64,000 nt of DNA from Micromonospora mirobrigensis (GCF_900091555.1 NZ_FMCX01000001.1:1364001-1428000), one strand, 5' to 3'; counted from the first letter of the stretch, positions 43,870-54,397 are shown. The notes: a model not told the origin generated them from the letters alone. Program-made: numbers and translations.

Positions 43870-45117
43870 TCAGGCGGGCAGGACGATCCGGGAGTCGATC
43901 GCGGCGGCGGCGATGTCGGTGCGGTGGTGCGAACCGGCCAGCTCGATGGCGCGTACCAGGTCGTAGGCGGCGTCCCGGGCGGCGGCCAGGTCGGCGCCGG
44001 TGGCCGTACCGCAGAGGACCCGGCCCCCGGCGGAGCGCAACGTGCCGTCGGGGTCGCGGCGGGTGCCGGCGTGGATGACGCCCGGGCGGTCCGCGCCGGT
44101 GATCGGGTCGCCGGAGCGCGGCGCCGCCGGGTAGCCCTCGGCGGCGACCACGACGGTCACCGCCGCGCCGTCCCGCCAGCGCAGCGGCGGGTGCGCGGCC
44201 AGCGTGCCGGTCGCCGCCGCGTGCAGCAGCCCGGCCAGCGGCGTCTCCAGCAACGCGAGTACGACCTGGGTCTCCGGATCGCCGAACCGGGCGTTGAACT
44301 CGATCACCCGCGGTCCGGCGGCGGTGATGGCCAGACCGACGTAGAGCAGGCCGGCGAACGGGGTGCCCCGGCGGCGCATCTCGGCCAGGGTGGGGTGCAC
44401 GACGTCCCGCATCACCTCGTCGACCAGGCCGGACGGCGCCCACGGCAGCGGCGCGTACGCCCCCATGCCGCCGGTGTTCGGACCGGTGTCGCCGTCACCC
44501 ACCCGCTTGAAGTCCTGTGCCGGCAGCAGCGGCACGGCCGCCTCGCCGTCGGTGACCACGAAGAGCGACACCTCGGGGCCGGCGAGGTACTCCTCGACCA
44601 CCACCCGGCCGCACTCGGCGGCGTGCTCCAACGCCCGGGCCCGGTCGTCGGTCACCACGACACCCTTGCCGGCGGCGAGCCCGTCGTTCTTCACCACGTA
44701 CGGCGCGCCGAACTCGTCCAGCGCCGCGGCGGTGCTCGCCGCGTCGGTGCAGGTGTACGCGCGGGCGGTCGGCACCCCGGCGGCGGTCATCACGTCCTTC
44801 GCGAACGTCTTCGACCCCTCCAGCCGGGCCGCCTCGGCGGACGGCCCGAACACGGCGATCCCCTTGGCGCGTACCGCGTCGGCGGCCCCCGCCACCAGCG
44901 GCGCCTCCGGCCCGACCACCACCAGGTCGGCGCGGACGTCCACGGCGAGCGCCGCGACCGCCGCCGGATCGGCCGCATCCAGCTCCCGCAGCTCCGCCAC
45001 GCTCGCGATCCCCGGATTGCCCGGAGCCGCGATCAACGCCTCGACGGCCTCGTCGGAGGCCAACCCGAGCGCGAGCGCATGCTCCCGCCCCCCACCACCC
45101 ACCAAAAGAACCCGCAC
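43870..45117 (-). CDS. purD: Phosphoribosylamine-glycine ligase (GAR synthetase)
   Basis: The 415-residue ATP-grasp enzyme joins phosphoribosylamine and glycine (purine step 2). Family blocks are VLLVGGGGREHALALGLA, GPEAPLVAGAADAVRAKGIAVFGPSAEAARLEGSKTFAKDVM, KNDGLAAGKGVVV, EEYLAGPEVSLFVVTDG, QDFKRVGDGDTGPNTGGMGAYAPLPW and EFNARFGDPETQVVL. The start is a GTG, with the palindrome beginning about 35 bases upstream. Confidence 0.96.
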   Translation of the reverse strand: MRVLLVGGGGREHALALGLASDEAVEALIAAPGNPGIASVAELRELDAADPAAVAALAVDVRADLVVVGPEAPLVAGAADAVRAKGIAVFGPSAEAARLEGSKTFAKDVMTAAGVPTARAYTCTDAASTAAALDEFGAPYVVKNDGLAAGKGVVVTDDRARALEHAAECGRVVVEEYLAGPEVSLFVVTDGEAAVPLLPAQDFKRVGDGDTGPNTGGMGAYAPLPWAPSGLVDEVMRDVVHPTLAEMRRRGTPFAGLLYVGLAITAAGPRVIEFNARFGDPETQVVLALLETPLAGLLHAAATGTLAAHPPLRWRDGAAVTVVVAAEGYPAAPRSGDPITGADRPGVIHAGTRRDPDGTLRSAGGRVLCGTATGADLAAARDAAYDLVRAIELAGSHHRTDIAAAAIDSRIVLPA

Positions 45118-45151
45118 GACCCCGCATCCTACTGACCTCCCACCCCCACCC

Positions 45152-45209
45152 CGTTGATCATGAAGTTGGCGTCTCACATTGCGCACCGCCCGACGCCAAC
45201 TTCATGATC
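45152..45209. repeat. Long palindrome CGTTGATCATGAAGTT..., copy 2
   Basis: The left arm is 45152-45173 and the matching right arm is 45192-45209, with an 18-base spacer. The last four bases of the right arm differ from the consensus (GATTG where AACG would pair). The inner arm is GGCGTC/GACGCC. The right arm contains the stop codon of the DUF559 gene. Confidence 0.92.
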
Positions 45210-46140
45210 GATTGCGTGTGGACGCCTGCAGCGCTTGGCGGACGACATGGGGGATGTAGTCGGGGTGGAGAGTGTCGGACCAGGTGAAGCGGAGGATCGT
45301 CCAGCTGGCGTTGACCAGGCGGTTCTGGCGACGGCGGTCCTCGAAGAGCGCACGGGCGCTGCCGTGCGCCGCCCTGCCGTCCGCCTCCGCGATCAGTCGC
45401 CTGGCCCGCCAACCCAGGTCACCGACCCCCAGAAGGTAACCGTCCGCGTCCCTGACCTCGACCTGGAGCACGTCCGGCGGCACGCCGCCGTCCACACACC
45501 GCAACCGAGCCCGGGTCTCCAACGGCGACTGAGCTCGACCGTCCGCCTCCACCAGCCACTTCCTGGCCGATACGGCGCCTCGGCGACGGGCGAGAAGGGC
45601 GGCGACCGCGCCGAGATCCGGCTCCGTGAACAGCCGCCGGTTCAGTGCCGAATCCACGAGGCACACGGCCGGATAGCGACCCACCCGGAGGAGGAGATCC
45701 GCCACCGTACGCACCGGAGTGGTGGCGGGAACGCCGGCGAGCGTACCGATGTGCGACGGCTGGAGCACGAACTGATGTACCACCAGGTTCGGATCCGTAC
45801 GGCGCAGCGGACGGGAGCGACGTCCCGGTAGCGAGACGTGCACGGCCGCGGTCCGGGGCAGCCCGCCGATCCCGTGCAGTTCTGCGGCGGTACCCAGCAC
45901 GGCCACCGCATCCGGACCGAGACTCGCGACGGCGGCTCGGATCCGCGCCCGACGAAGCGAGGCCACGTCCCAGCCGGGAACCGGCACGAAGCAGCCCCGT
46001 GCCACCCTCGTCCATCGCCCTGAACGGGCGAAGTGGCGAACCTGGTCCCGGGTGAACCCCAGAGCCAGTGCCCGACTCAGCGTCACCATCTCGCCAGGCG
46101 CGACGGCAAGCCCGTCCAACACCACTCGGGGATCGGCCAT
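45202..46140 (-). CDS. DUF559 / AbiEi-like protein with a Vsr-type nuclease fold
   Basis: The 312-residue product starts with an AbiEi-type winged-helix segment (TLSRALALGFTRDQVRHFARSGRWTRVARGCFVPVPGW). A middle domain follows (VLGTAAELHGIGGLP...VHVSLPGRRSR...TTPVRTVADLLLRVG). The C-terminal DUF559 domain has a PD-(D/E)xK-like pattern: QSPLETRARL (Glu), GVGDLGW (Asp), RLIAEADGRAAHG (Glu/Asp), ALFEDRRRQNRLVNASWTILRFTW. Such proteins are common, multi-copy and unassigned in actinobacteria. Its stop codon lies in palindrome copy 2, and copy 3 lies 86 bases upstream. It separates purA from purD. Confidence 0.88.
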   Translation of the reverse strand: MADPRVVLDGLAVAPGEMVTLSRALALGFTRDQVRHFARSGRWTRVARGCFVPVPGWDVASLRRARIRAAVASLGPDAVAVLGTAAELHGIGGLPRTAAVHVSLPGRRSRPLRRTDPNLVVHQFVLQPSHIGTLAGVPATTPVRTVADLLLRVGRYPAVCLVDSALNRRLFTEPDLGAVAALLARRRGAVSARKWLVEADGRAQSPLETRARLRCVDGGVPPDVLQVEVRDADGYLLGVGDLGWRARRLIAEADGRAAHGSARALFEDRRRQNRLVNASWTILRFTWSDTLHPDYIPHVVRQALQASTRNRS

Positions 46141-46225
46141 CCGCCCACCCTCACCGACCCCTACCCAAACCCACCACCCCTGTGGACAACGCTGTGGAAA
46201 ACCCCCTTCAGGGGCTCGCAGCCGT

Positions 46226-46287
46226 CGTTGATCATGAAGTTGGCGTCAGATCCAGAGCGGATTTAGACGCCAACTTCATGATCAACG
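46226..46287. repeat. Long palindrome CGTTGATCATGAAGTT..., copy 3
   Basis: Perfect 22-base arms (46226-46247 and 46266-46287) flank an 18-base spacer. The arms are identical in the left part to copy 2, with GGCGTC/GACGCC inside. It lies between the purA stop and the DUF559 start. Confidence 0.93.
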
Positions 46288-46334
46288 GGGCGTTGGGCGG
46301 GGGGCGGGGGGGCGGGGGCCGGGGGGGCCGGGGG

Positions 46335-47687
<1,353 letters not shown>

Positions 47688-47745
47688 CTAACAAGTAGTG
47701 ACGGCGGGACCGGCAGGGGTTCGTCGAGAAGCAGGAGGCTCCTTC

Positions 47746-48792
47746 GTGTACGACGTGGTGCTGCTCACCCTCGGCTCGGAGCGGGACGCTCCCGGCGGCG
47801 GTTGCGGCAGCGGCGGAGCCTGCTGCGGTGGCGCCGACGGGGCCGCCCCGGAGAACGCCGACGGGGTGGCCGCGAAGAACACCGACGGGGCCGCTGCGAA
47901 GACCGCCGACGAGCGCTGCGAGACGCCGCGCGTACCGGTGCTGGCCTGCGCGGACGCGTTGACCGCCCGGGGCGCGCGGGTGGAGACGGTGACCGCCCGT
48001 TCGGACGCCGAGGTCGACGAGGTGCTGGCCCGGCTGGACGGGCCGCCGCGCCCGGACGGCCTGACCTGGCCCGACCCCGACTCCAAGACCCGGCTGGTCG
48101 TCGCCACGGCCAGTGACGCACAGCTACGGGCCGTCGTGCGGCGGCTGGTCCGCCGGTACGCCCCGCCGCCCAGCCGACGCCCCGCCGAACTGCCCGGCAA
48201 CCGGACGGTGCCGGACCTGCCGCCGGTGGGCGTACTCCCGCTCGATCCGGCGCGGAGTGGCACACAGCGTGACCTGGCCGCGCAGCTCGGCCTGCCCCGG
48301 GATCCGGCGGCGGTGGCCGCCGCGGTGCTCGACGGCACCCCGCGCCGGCTGGACCTGCTGCGCAACGACGGCGGTTCGGTGACCCTGGACGGCGCGCTGC
48401 TCGGCGCCGCCGACGACGCCGGCCGGCCGCTGCACTGGCGTGGCCGGATCGAGGTGGACGACGCGGTGCTCTCCCACGGCGAGGACCCGATCCTGGCCTG
48501 CGCGGTCGGCAACGCCGGCGGGTACGCCCAGCTGGACGGCCTGCCGCTGCTCACCGCCCCCGACCCGGCCGACGGCCTCGTCGAGGTGGCGGTGGCCGTG
48601 CCCGTGGTCACCCGCTCGGCGTTGGGCAGGAGGAAGGTCCGGTTCGAGGTACGCCGGGCCCGCGGCCGGGCCGTCGCCGTCGTCCCCCGGGACGAGAAGG
48701 TGCCCTACCTCGACGACGGCGTCGAGGGAGAGCTGAGCCGGAAGCGGTCGTGGTGGATCGAGCCCGGCGCCTGGGCGGTCTGGACGGCCTGA
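47746..48792 (+). CDS. Diacylglycerol-kinase-like protein with a degenerate nucleotide site
   Basis: The 348-residue product aligns in outline to the DAGK catalytic fold: VVATASDAQLRAVVRRLVRRY stands where the family has GGDGT, GVLPLDPARSGTQRDLAAQLGLPRDPAAVAAAVLDGTPRRLDLL stands for the PLGTGND loop, then GNAGGYAQLDGLPLLTAPDPADGLVEV and PYLDDGVEGEL. The GGDGTL motif is missing, so phosphoryl transfer is doubtful. An early Cys-rich loop (GGGCGSGGACCGG) and an Ala/Asp linker are unusual. AGGAGG lies seven bases before the GTG. Confidence 0.75.
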   Translation: MYDVVLLTLGSERDAPGGGCGSGGACCGGADGAAPENADGVAAKNTDGAAAKTADERCETPRVPVLACADALTARGARVETVTARSDAEVDEVLARLDGPPRPDGLTWPDPDSKTRLVVATASDAQLRAVVRRLVRRYAPPPSRRPAELPGNRTVPDLPPVGVLPLDPARSGTQRDLAAQLGLPRDPAAVAAAVLDGTPRRLDLLRNDGGSVTLDGALLGAADDAGRPLHWRGRIEVDDAVLSHGEDPILACAVGNAGGYAQLDGLPLLTAPDPADGLVEVAVAVPVVTRSALGRRKVRFEVRRARGRAVAVVPRDEKVPYLDDGVEGELSRKRSWWIEPGAWAVWTA

Positions 48793-48868
48793 CCCTGCGT
48801 CGCGGTCCCGTCACACTCCACCGCCGGATCGGACGGCCTATCCTCGGCGGGAGGAATGGGGAGGAACC

Positions 48869-50836
48869 GTGGTGGACGACAACGCGGACCGGGTCCACGG
48901 GCCGGGTCAGCAGGGGGTGCCGGAACGGGACATCGAACCGCTCTGGCCCCCGGAACCGGGCACTCCGGACGCCCTCGCGGCGCAGCCGTGGGCGGTGACC
49001 ACCCAGCCCACCCTCGGCCCGCCGCCGGCGGTGCCCGCGCCCCGGGTCGGCCCGCCGGCGCCCGCGCCGGTCGACCTCGACCAGCCGTTCACCCTGGACC
49101 GGCCGCCGCCCACGCCGCCCCTGGCCGGTACCGGAGCACCGGCCTGGCCGGTCGTGGCCGAGTCCCCGGCGCCGGTCCCGGCCGCCGGCACACCCACCCA
49201 GAACCCGCCGGAGATGCCACCCCCGGCCACGGTCACGCCCTTCACGGCTCCGGTCACGCCACCCACGGCCGCGGTCACACCGGCCCCGGTCGCACCGGTC
49301 CCGGCCGACGTTCCGCCGGCCGCGGAGGCGCATTCGGGAGCCGCGGGCGCGACGGCGAACGGCGCGCGGAGCGCCGGTGAGTCGCCCTGGGCGCAGCCGC
49401 CGCAGCGGGCGACCACCACCGGCGAGTCGGCGACGGACGGGCGGACGGCCGACGCCGGGCCGCCCGGGGCGGAGCCGGCCGACGGGCGGCCGGCCACGGC
49501 CCCGCACACCGGCCCCACCCAGGCCGGGTCGCCGCAGCAGCAGCTCCCGCACCCGGGCCCGCCCCACCCGCAGGCCGGGCAGCCGCATGCACAGCTCGTC
49601 CCACCACATCAGCAGGCCGGACCGCCGCAGCACCAGGCCGGGCCACCGCACGAGCAGGCCGGAGCCGGCCCGCAGGCGGAGGACACCGCGCCCCGGCTCG
49701 GGCCGTTCCCGCCCTCGCCGGGCATCCCCGGCTACCCGCCACCGGCCGTGCCGGCTCCGGCCCCGCAGCCGCAGGCGGGCGGCTGGTACCCGCCGGCCTG
49801 GCAGCAGGGCGTCCCCGGCGTCTCCCCGGTGCCGCAGCAGCCGTACCAGGAGGCGGACGGGGTGACCCGGGTGCCGCCGGCCCAGCAGGGCTGGACGCCG
49901 GAGGCCGGTCCCGCCCCGACGGCGGAGGACTTCGCCCGTCGCCGGCAGGCCCGGCCGGTCGACCCGGTCGCCACCATGGGCGTCCGGGCGGTGGTCAACC
50001 GGATGGGGCTGCTGCGGCTCGCCCCGGGCCGGCACGAGCAGGAGATCCGCCGGGACATCGAGATGGTCCGCCGCAACTTCGGCGGGCTGCGTCAGGTCAC
50101 GGTGGTCAACCCCAAGGGCGGCGCCGGCAAGACCGTCGCCATCCTGCTGCTCGCGATGACCTTCGGGCAGAAGCGCGGCGGGTACGTGCTGGCCTGGGAC
50201 AACAACGAGACCCAGGGCACCCTGGGGATGCGGGCCCAGCAGGACTTCCACTCGCGTACGGTCCGGGACATGCTGCGCGACCTCGGGCAGTTCCAGGGCG
50301 CGCACGGCCGGGTCGGCGACCTGTCGCAGTACGTCCGCTCGCAGGGCGAGGGGATGTTCGACGTGCTCGCCTCGGACGAGTCGGCCACCGGCGGCGAGAT
50401 GCTGACCGCCGCCGCCTTCGCCGAGATCCGGGACGTGGTCAGCCGCTTCTACAAGCTGATCTTCGTGGACACCGGCAACAACGTCCGGGCGCAGAACTGG
50501 CAGGCCGCGATGGACGCCACCGACCAGCTGGTGGTCACCATGTCGGCCCGGAACGACTCGGCGGAGACCGCCGCGCGGATGCTCGACCACCTGGAGCAGA
50601 GCGGCCGGCAGCGACTCGTCCGGCAGGCGGTCACCGTGGTCTCGATGCCGCCGTCCCGCAAGGAGATCGACCTGCCGGCGATCCAGGCGCACTTCGCCGC
50701 CCGGACCCGGGCGGTGCTGCTGGCGCCGTACGAGCGGTTGATCGACACCGGGGAGCCGATCCGGTACGGCCAGCTCTCCTCGGCCACCCGGGACGCCTGG
50801 CTGAAGATCGCCGCGTCGGTGGCCGAGGGGCTCTGA
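48869..50836 (+). CDS. ParA/MinD-like ATPase with a long Pro-rich N-terminus
   Basis: The 655-residue product has about 350 Pro/Ala/Gly/Gln-rich residues, then a MinD-type P-loop VTVVNPKGGAGKTVAILLLAMTFGQ (deviant Walker A with the signature Lys). The switch-like VLAWDNNETQGTLGM and VDTGNNVRAQNWQAAMDATDQLVVTMSARNDSAETAARML segments follow. The pattern resembles EspI-like ATPases linked with type VII secretion and other actinobacterial chromosome/secretion ATPases. No ESX genes lie nearby. The start is GTG; a second GTG follows directly. Confidence 0.85.
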   Translation: MVDDNADRVHGPGQQGVPERDIEPLWPPEPGTPDALAAQPWAVTTQPTLGPPPAVPAPRVGPPAPAPVDLDQPFTLDRPPPTPPLAGTGAPAWPVVAESPAPVPAAGTPTQNPPEMPPPATVTPFTAPVTPPTAAVTPAPVAPVPADVPPAAEAHSGAAGATANGARSAGESPWAQPPQRATTTGESATDGRTADAGPPGAEPADGRPATAPHTGPTQAGSPQQQLPHPGPPHPQAGQPHAQLVPPHQQAGPPQHQAGPPHEQAGAGPQAEDTAPRLGPFPPSPGIPGYPPPAVPAPAPQPQAGGWYPPAWQQGVPGVSPVPQQPYQEADGVTRVPPAQQGWTPEAGPAPTAEDFARRRQARPVDPVATMGVRAVVNRMGLLRLAPGRHEQEIRRDIEMVRRNFGGLRQVTVVNPKGGAGKTVAILLLAMTFGQKRGGYVLAWDNNETQGTLGMRAQQDFHSRTVRDMLRDLGQFQGAHGRVGDLSQYVRSQGEGMFDVLASDESATGGEMLTAAAFAEIRDVVSRFYKLIFVDTGNNVRAQNWQAAMDATDQLVVTMSARNDSAETAARMLDHLEQSGRQRLVRQAVTVVSMPPSRKEIDLPAIQAHFAARTRAVLLAPYERLIDTGEPIRYGQLSSATRDAWLKIAASVAEGL

Positions 50837-50843
50837 ACGCCGA

Positions 50844-50875
50844 GCCCGGCCGACCCCGGGCGGGGCCGGCCGGGC
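50844..50875. terminator. Terminator hairpin between convergent genes
   Basis: GCCCGGCCG pairs with CGGCCGGGC over 9 bp, eight bases after the ATPase stop. Confidence 0.65.
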
Positions 50876-50887
50876 GCGGCGCGGTCG

Positions 50888-51316
50888 TCAGTTACCGGCG
50901 AGGGCGTCCCCGGCGGCCGGGTCGCAGTCGCGGAGGAACTGGGCGCAGCGGGCCGCCTCGTCGGCCTCGCCGATCTCGCCCGCGGCTCGGGAGAGCACGT
51001 ACAGGCAGCGCAGGAAGCCCTGGTTCGGCGCGTGCGACCAGGGCACCGGGCCGTGGCCCTTCCAGCCGCTGCGGCGCAGCTGGTCCAGGCCGCGGTGGTA
51101 GCCGGTGCGCGCGTACGCGTACGCCGGGACGACCTGGCCGGCGGAAAGCGCCCGGCTGGCCAGCGCGCCCCAACCGGCGCTGTAGCTCGGGAAACGGGCC
51201 GCGACCTCGGCGTACGCCTCGTCGGTGCCCTGGTCGGCGGCGGCCGCGAGGAGGCCGTCAGCCTCCTCGTGCGCGGGCAGGAGGGTGGCCGGTGGCTCAG
51301 GCAACAGGTTCTGCAT
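50888..51316 (-). CDS. DUF3151 family protein
   Basis: The 142-residue product matches DUF3151: MQNLLPEPPATLLP, AYAEVAARFPSYSAGWGALASRALSAGQVVPAYAYARTGYHRGLDQLRRSGWKGHGPVPWSHAPNQGFLRCLYVLSRAAGEIGEADEAARCAQFLRDCDP. The pattern of paired helices recalls TPR-like folds. Function is unknown; the family is conserved throughout actinobacteria and often lies near fba, as here. An ATG four codons upstream (MNGA) is an alternative start. Confidence 0.9.
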   Translation of the reverse strand: MQNLLPEPPATLLPAHEEADGLLAAAADQGTDEAYAEVAARFPSYSAGWGALASRALSAGQVVPAYAYARTGYHRGLDQLRRSGWKGHGPVPWSHAPNQGFLRCLYVLSRAAGEIGEADEAARCAQFLRDCDPAAGDALAGN

Positions 51317-51431
51317 CGCCCCATTCAACCCGCTTCGCCCGCCGCCGCGCGAGGGGGTCCGGGGAGCCGGCTGACTGAACGGCTGAGGCGTTGGTCACGC
51401 CCCCGGCCCCTGCCACACGTACCCGCGGCCC

Positions 51432-51528
51432 ATGCCGCGGCGGGATGTTTTCCACTACAACTATTGGTCCGGAGCCTCCCCAGGACCCGGTTACGCAGGA
51501 GCCCGGCGGCCTGGCCGCCGGGCTCCTG
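51432..51528 (+). promoter_or_regulatory. Possible leader peptide and attenuator hairpin before the LOG gene
   Basis: A short frame from 51432 encodes MPRRDVFHYNYWSG, with TTT, TAC, TAT and TGG codons in an otherwise G+C-rich setting. It is followed by a 15-bp perfect hairpin (51496-51510 with 51514-51528, 3-base loop). The order resembles amino-acid-controlled attenuators. There is no clear ribosome site before the ATG, and the hairpin could instead affect the minus-strand DUF3151 promoter. Confidence 0.4.
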
Positions 51529-51592
51529 TCGTCCTCCGGGGACCGGCCGGGCCCAGGTTTGCCGGGTTGCCCACTCCGGGCAGGATGACCTG

Positions 51593-52804
51593 GTGCCGAC
51601 CCCACCTCCCGCGGACGTCATCGCGCCGCACCGACGCACCGTCGAAGAGATCGAGACCCGCTCCGCGTTCGACCGGCGGCTGGCCACCGGCAGCCTCGCC
51701 GGGGTCACCGTGCAGGGCCTGCGACTGGACCTCGACCCCGTCCCCGACCTGACCGGCGCCGAGGTCACCGGCACCCTCTTCGTGGGCTGCCGGTTCGCCG
51801 GCCGGGAGGTCGGCGCCGACCTGGTCCGGCGCGGCGCGAACGTGGTGCCGCCCTTCTCCGGCCTGCCGTACCCGACCCAGCCGTCCCACCTCTACAGCGC
51901 CGACGACCTGGCCGCCGGGTTCGCCGACGGCGGCTTCGCCGGCATGTACGACACCCGGGTGTACGAGCACTTCCGGGCGCACGGCGGGGCGCTGCCCGAC
52001 GTCCGGGAGGCGCTCGGCCAGCGGCTGCACGACCACGGCGTGGACAACGCCCTGGCCGACGCGACCCGGGCCTGGCTGGACGCGCACGGGCCGCAGTCCG
52101 TGGTCGGCGTGATGGGTGGGCACGCGGTGCCGCGCGGCAGTGCCGCGTACCGGATGGCGGCCGTGCTGGGCTGGGAGCTGGCCCGGGCCGACCGGCTGGT
52201 GGTGACCGGCGGCGGGCCCGGCGTGATGGAGGCGGCCAACCTGGGGGCGTTCCTCTCCGCCTGGCCGGCCGACGAGCTGACCGCGGCGATCGACCTGCTC
52301 GCCACGGCGCCCGACTTCACCGACCACGACCGCTACACCGAGGTGGCGCTGCGGGTCCGCACCCGGTACGCGGCCGGGCCGACCCTGCCCGCGCAGCGCC
52401 CCGCCCCCGCCGACACCGGCTGGGCCCGCTCGGGCGGGCTCGCCATCCCCACCTGGCTGTACGGGCACGAGCCGGCGAACCTGTTCGCCGGCCGGATCGC
52501 GAAGTACTTCTCCAACGCGATCCGGGAGGACACCATCCTGCGGCTGGCCCGGGGCGGGATCGTCTTCGCCCCCGGCAAGGCCGGCACCGTGCAGGAGGTC
52601 TTCCAGGCGGCGACGAAGACCTACTACGGCACGGACGGGGCCAGCGGCGCGTACGTCTTCCTGGACCGGGCGTACTGGACCGACGAGCTGCCGGTCGAGG
52701 CGCTGCTGCGGCCCCTGCTCGCCGCCTCCCCGTTCGGCGACCTGTCGAGCACCGTCCTGCTCACCGACGACGTGCGGGAGGCGGTCGGGGTGCTGACCGC
52801 GTGA
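51593..52804 (+). CDS. LOG family (Rossmann, lysine-decarboxylase-like) protein
   Basis: The 403-residue product has the LOG core at about residues 170-400: VVGVMGGHAVPRGSAAYRMAAVLGWELARADRLVVTGGGPGVMEAANLGAF (the GGGPGxME motif), then AREDTIL-like IREDTILRLARGGIVFAPGKAGTVQEVFQA (the PGGxGTxxE site, here PGKAGTVQE). The N-terminal 170 residues contain a pentapeptide-repeat-like patch (LTGAEVTGTLFVGCRFAGREVGADL). LOG enzymes release bases from nucleotide monophosphates, but long forms like this are unassigned. The start is a GTG. Confidence 0.82.
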   Translation: MPTPPPADVIAPHRRTVEEIETRSAFDRRLATGSLAGVTVQGLRLDLDPVPDLTGAEVTGTLFVGCRFAGREVGADLVRRGANVVPPFSGLPYPTQPSHLYSADDLAAGFADGGFAGMYDTRVYEHFRAHGGALPDVREALGQRLHDHGVDNALADATRAWLDAHGPQSVVGVMGGHAVPRGSAAYRMAAVLGWELARADRLVVTGGGPGVMEAANLGAFLSAWPADELTAAIDLLATAPDFTDHDRYTEVALRVRTRYAAGPTLPAQRPAPADTGWARSGGLAIPTWLYGHEPANLFAGRIAKYFSNAIREDTILRLARGGIVFAPGKAGTVQEVFQAATKTYYGTDGASGAYVFLDRAYWTDELPVEALLRPLLAASPFGDLSSTVLLTDDVREAVGVLTA

Positions 52805-52808
52805 AAGG

Positions 52809-52849
52809 AGGGGCCCCTTCTTAACGCATAGCGTTAAGAAGGGGCCCCT
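52809..52849. repeat. GTTAAC/GGGGCCCC element, inverted-pair form (copy B)
   Basis: AGGGGCCCCTTCTTAACGC at 52809-52827, loop ATA, and its exact reverse complement at 52831-52849. It differs from copy A at one arm position (G to C), with the matching change in the other arm. It lies between the convergent LOG and fba genes. Confidence 0.92.
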
Positions 52850-52867
52850 GTTAACCGGCGGAGCCGG

Positions 52868-53890
<1,023 letters not shown>

Positions 53891-54013
53891 GTGATGCGCT
53901 CCTTACTTACCGCTGTCGGCCGTGCAGGCCGCTTCATTCCGTTGGTGCGCCGGACCGCGCTGTCCACCGCGGGAAGTATCCCGTAGAAGGTGGCGGCGGG
54001 CACAACCGACCCG

Positions 54014-54397
54014 TCACCGGCCCTCCAGCCGGTCCGGTACGGCCACGCTGATCAGCCAGCTCACCACCGCCATCACGATGGCACCCCAGAACGCCGCCCA
54101 GAAGCCGTCCACGTGGAACGGCAGGTCCAGCCCGCGGGCGATCCAGTCGGTGAGCAGGAACAGCAGCGCGTTCACGACCAGCGCGAACAGGCCCAGGGTG
54201 AGCAGGTAGAACACGCAGCCGAACACCTTGATTACCGGCTTGAGCACCGCGTTGACCACGCCGAAGATCAGCGCCACCACCAGCAGGGTGAGCGCAGTGT
54301 TCGCCCCGTTGCGCCCGGAGACCTCGACCCCGGGCACGATCAGCGTGGTGACCCACAGCGCGATCGCGGTGATCACCAGCCGGATCAGGAAACCCAC
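54014..54397 (-). CDS. Phage holin family IV / YvlD-like membrane protein
   Basis: The 127-residue product starts from a GTG (VGFLIRLVITAIALWVTTLIVPGVEVSG). It has four membrane segments, and the conserved block TLLVVALIFGVVNAVLKPVIKVFGCVFYLLTLGLFALVVNALLFLLTDW defines the family. Despite the name it is a general inner-membrane protein; the role is unknown. Confidence 0.85.
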   Translation of the reverse strand: MGFLIRLVITAIALWVTTLIVPGVEVSGRNGANTALTLLVVALIFGVVNAVLKPVIKVFGCVFYLLTLGLFALVVNALLFLLTDWIARGLDLPFHVDGFWAAFWGAIVMAVVSWLISVAVPDRLEGR

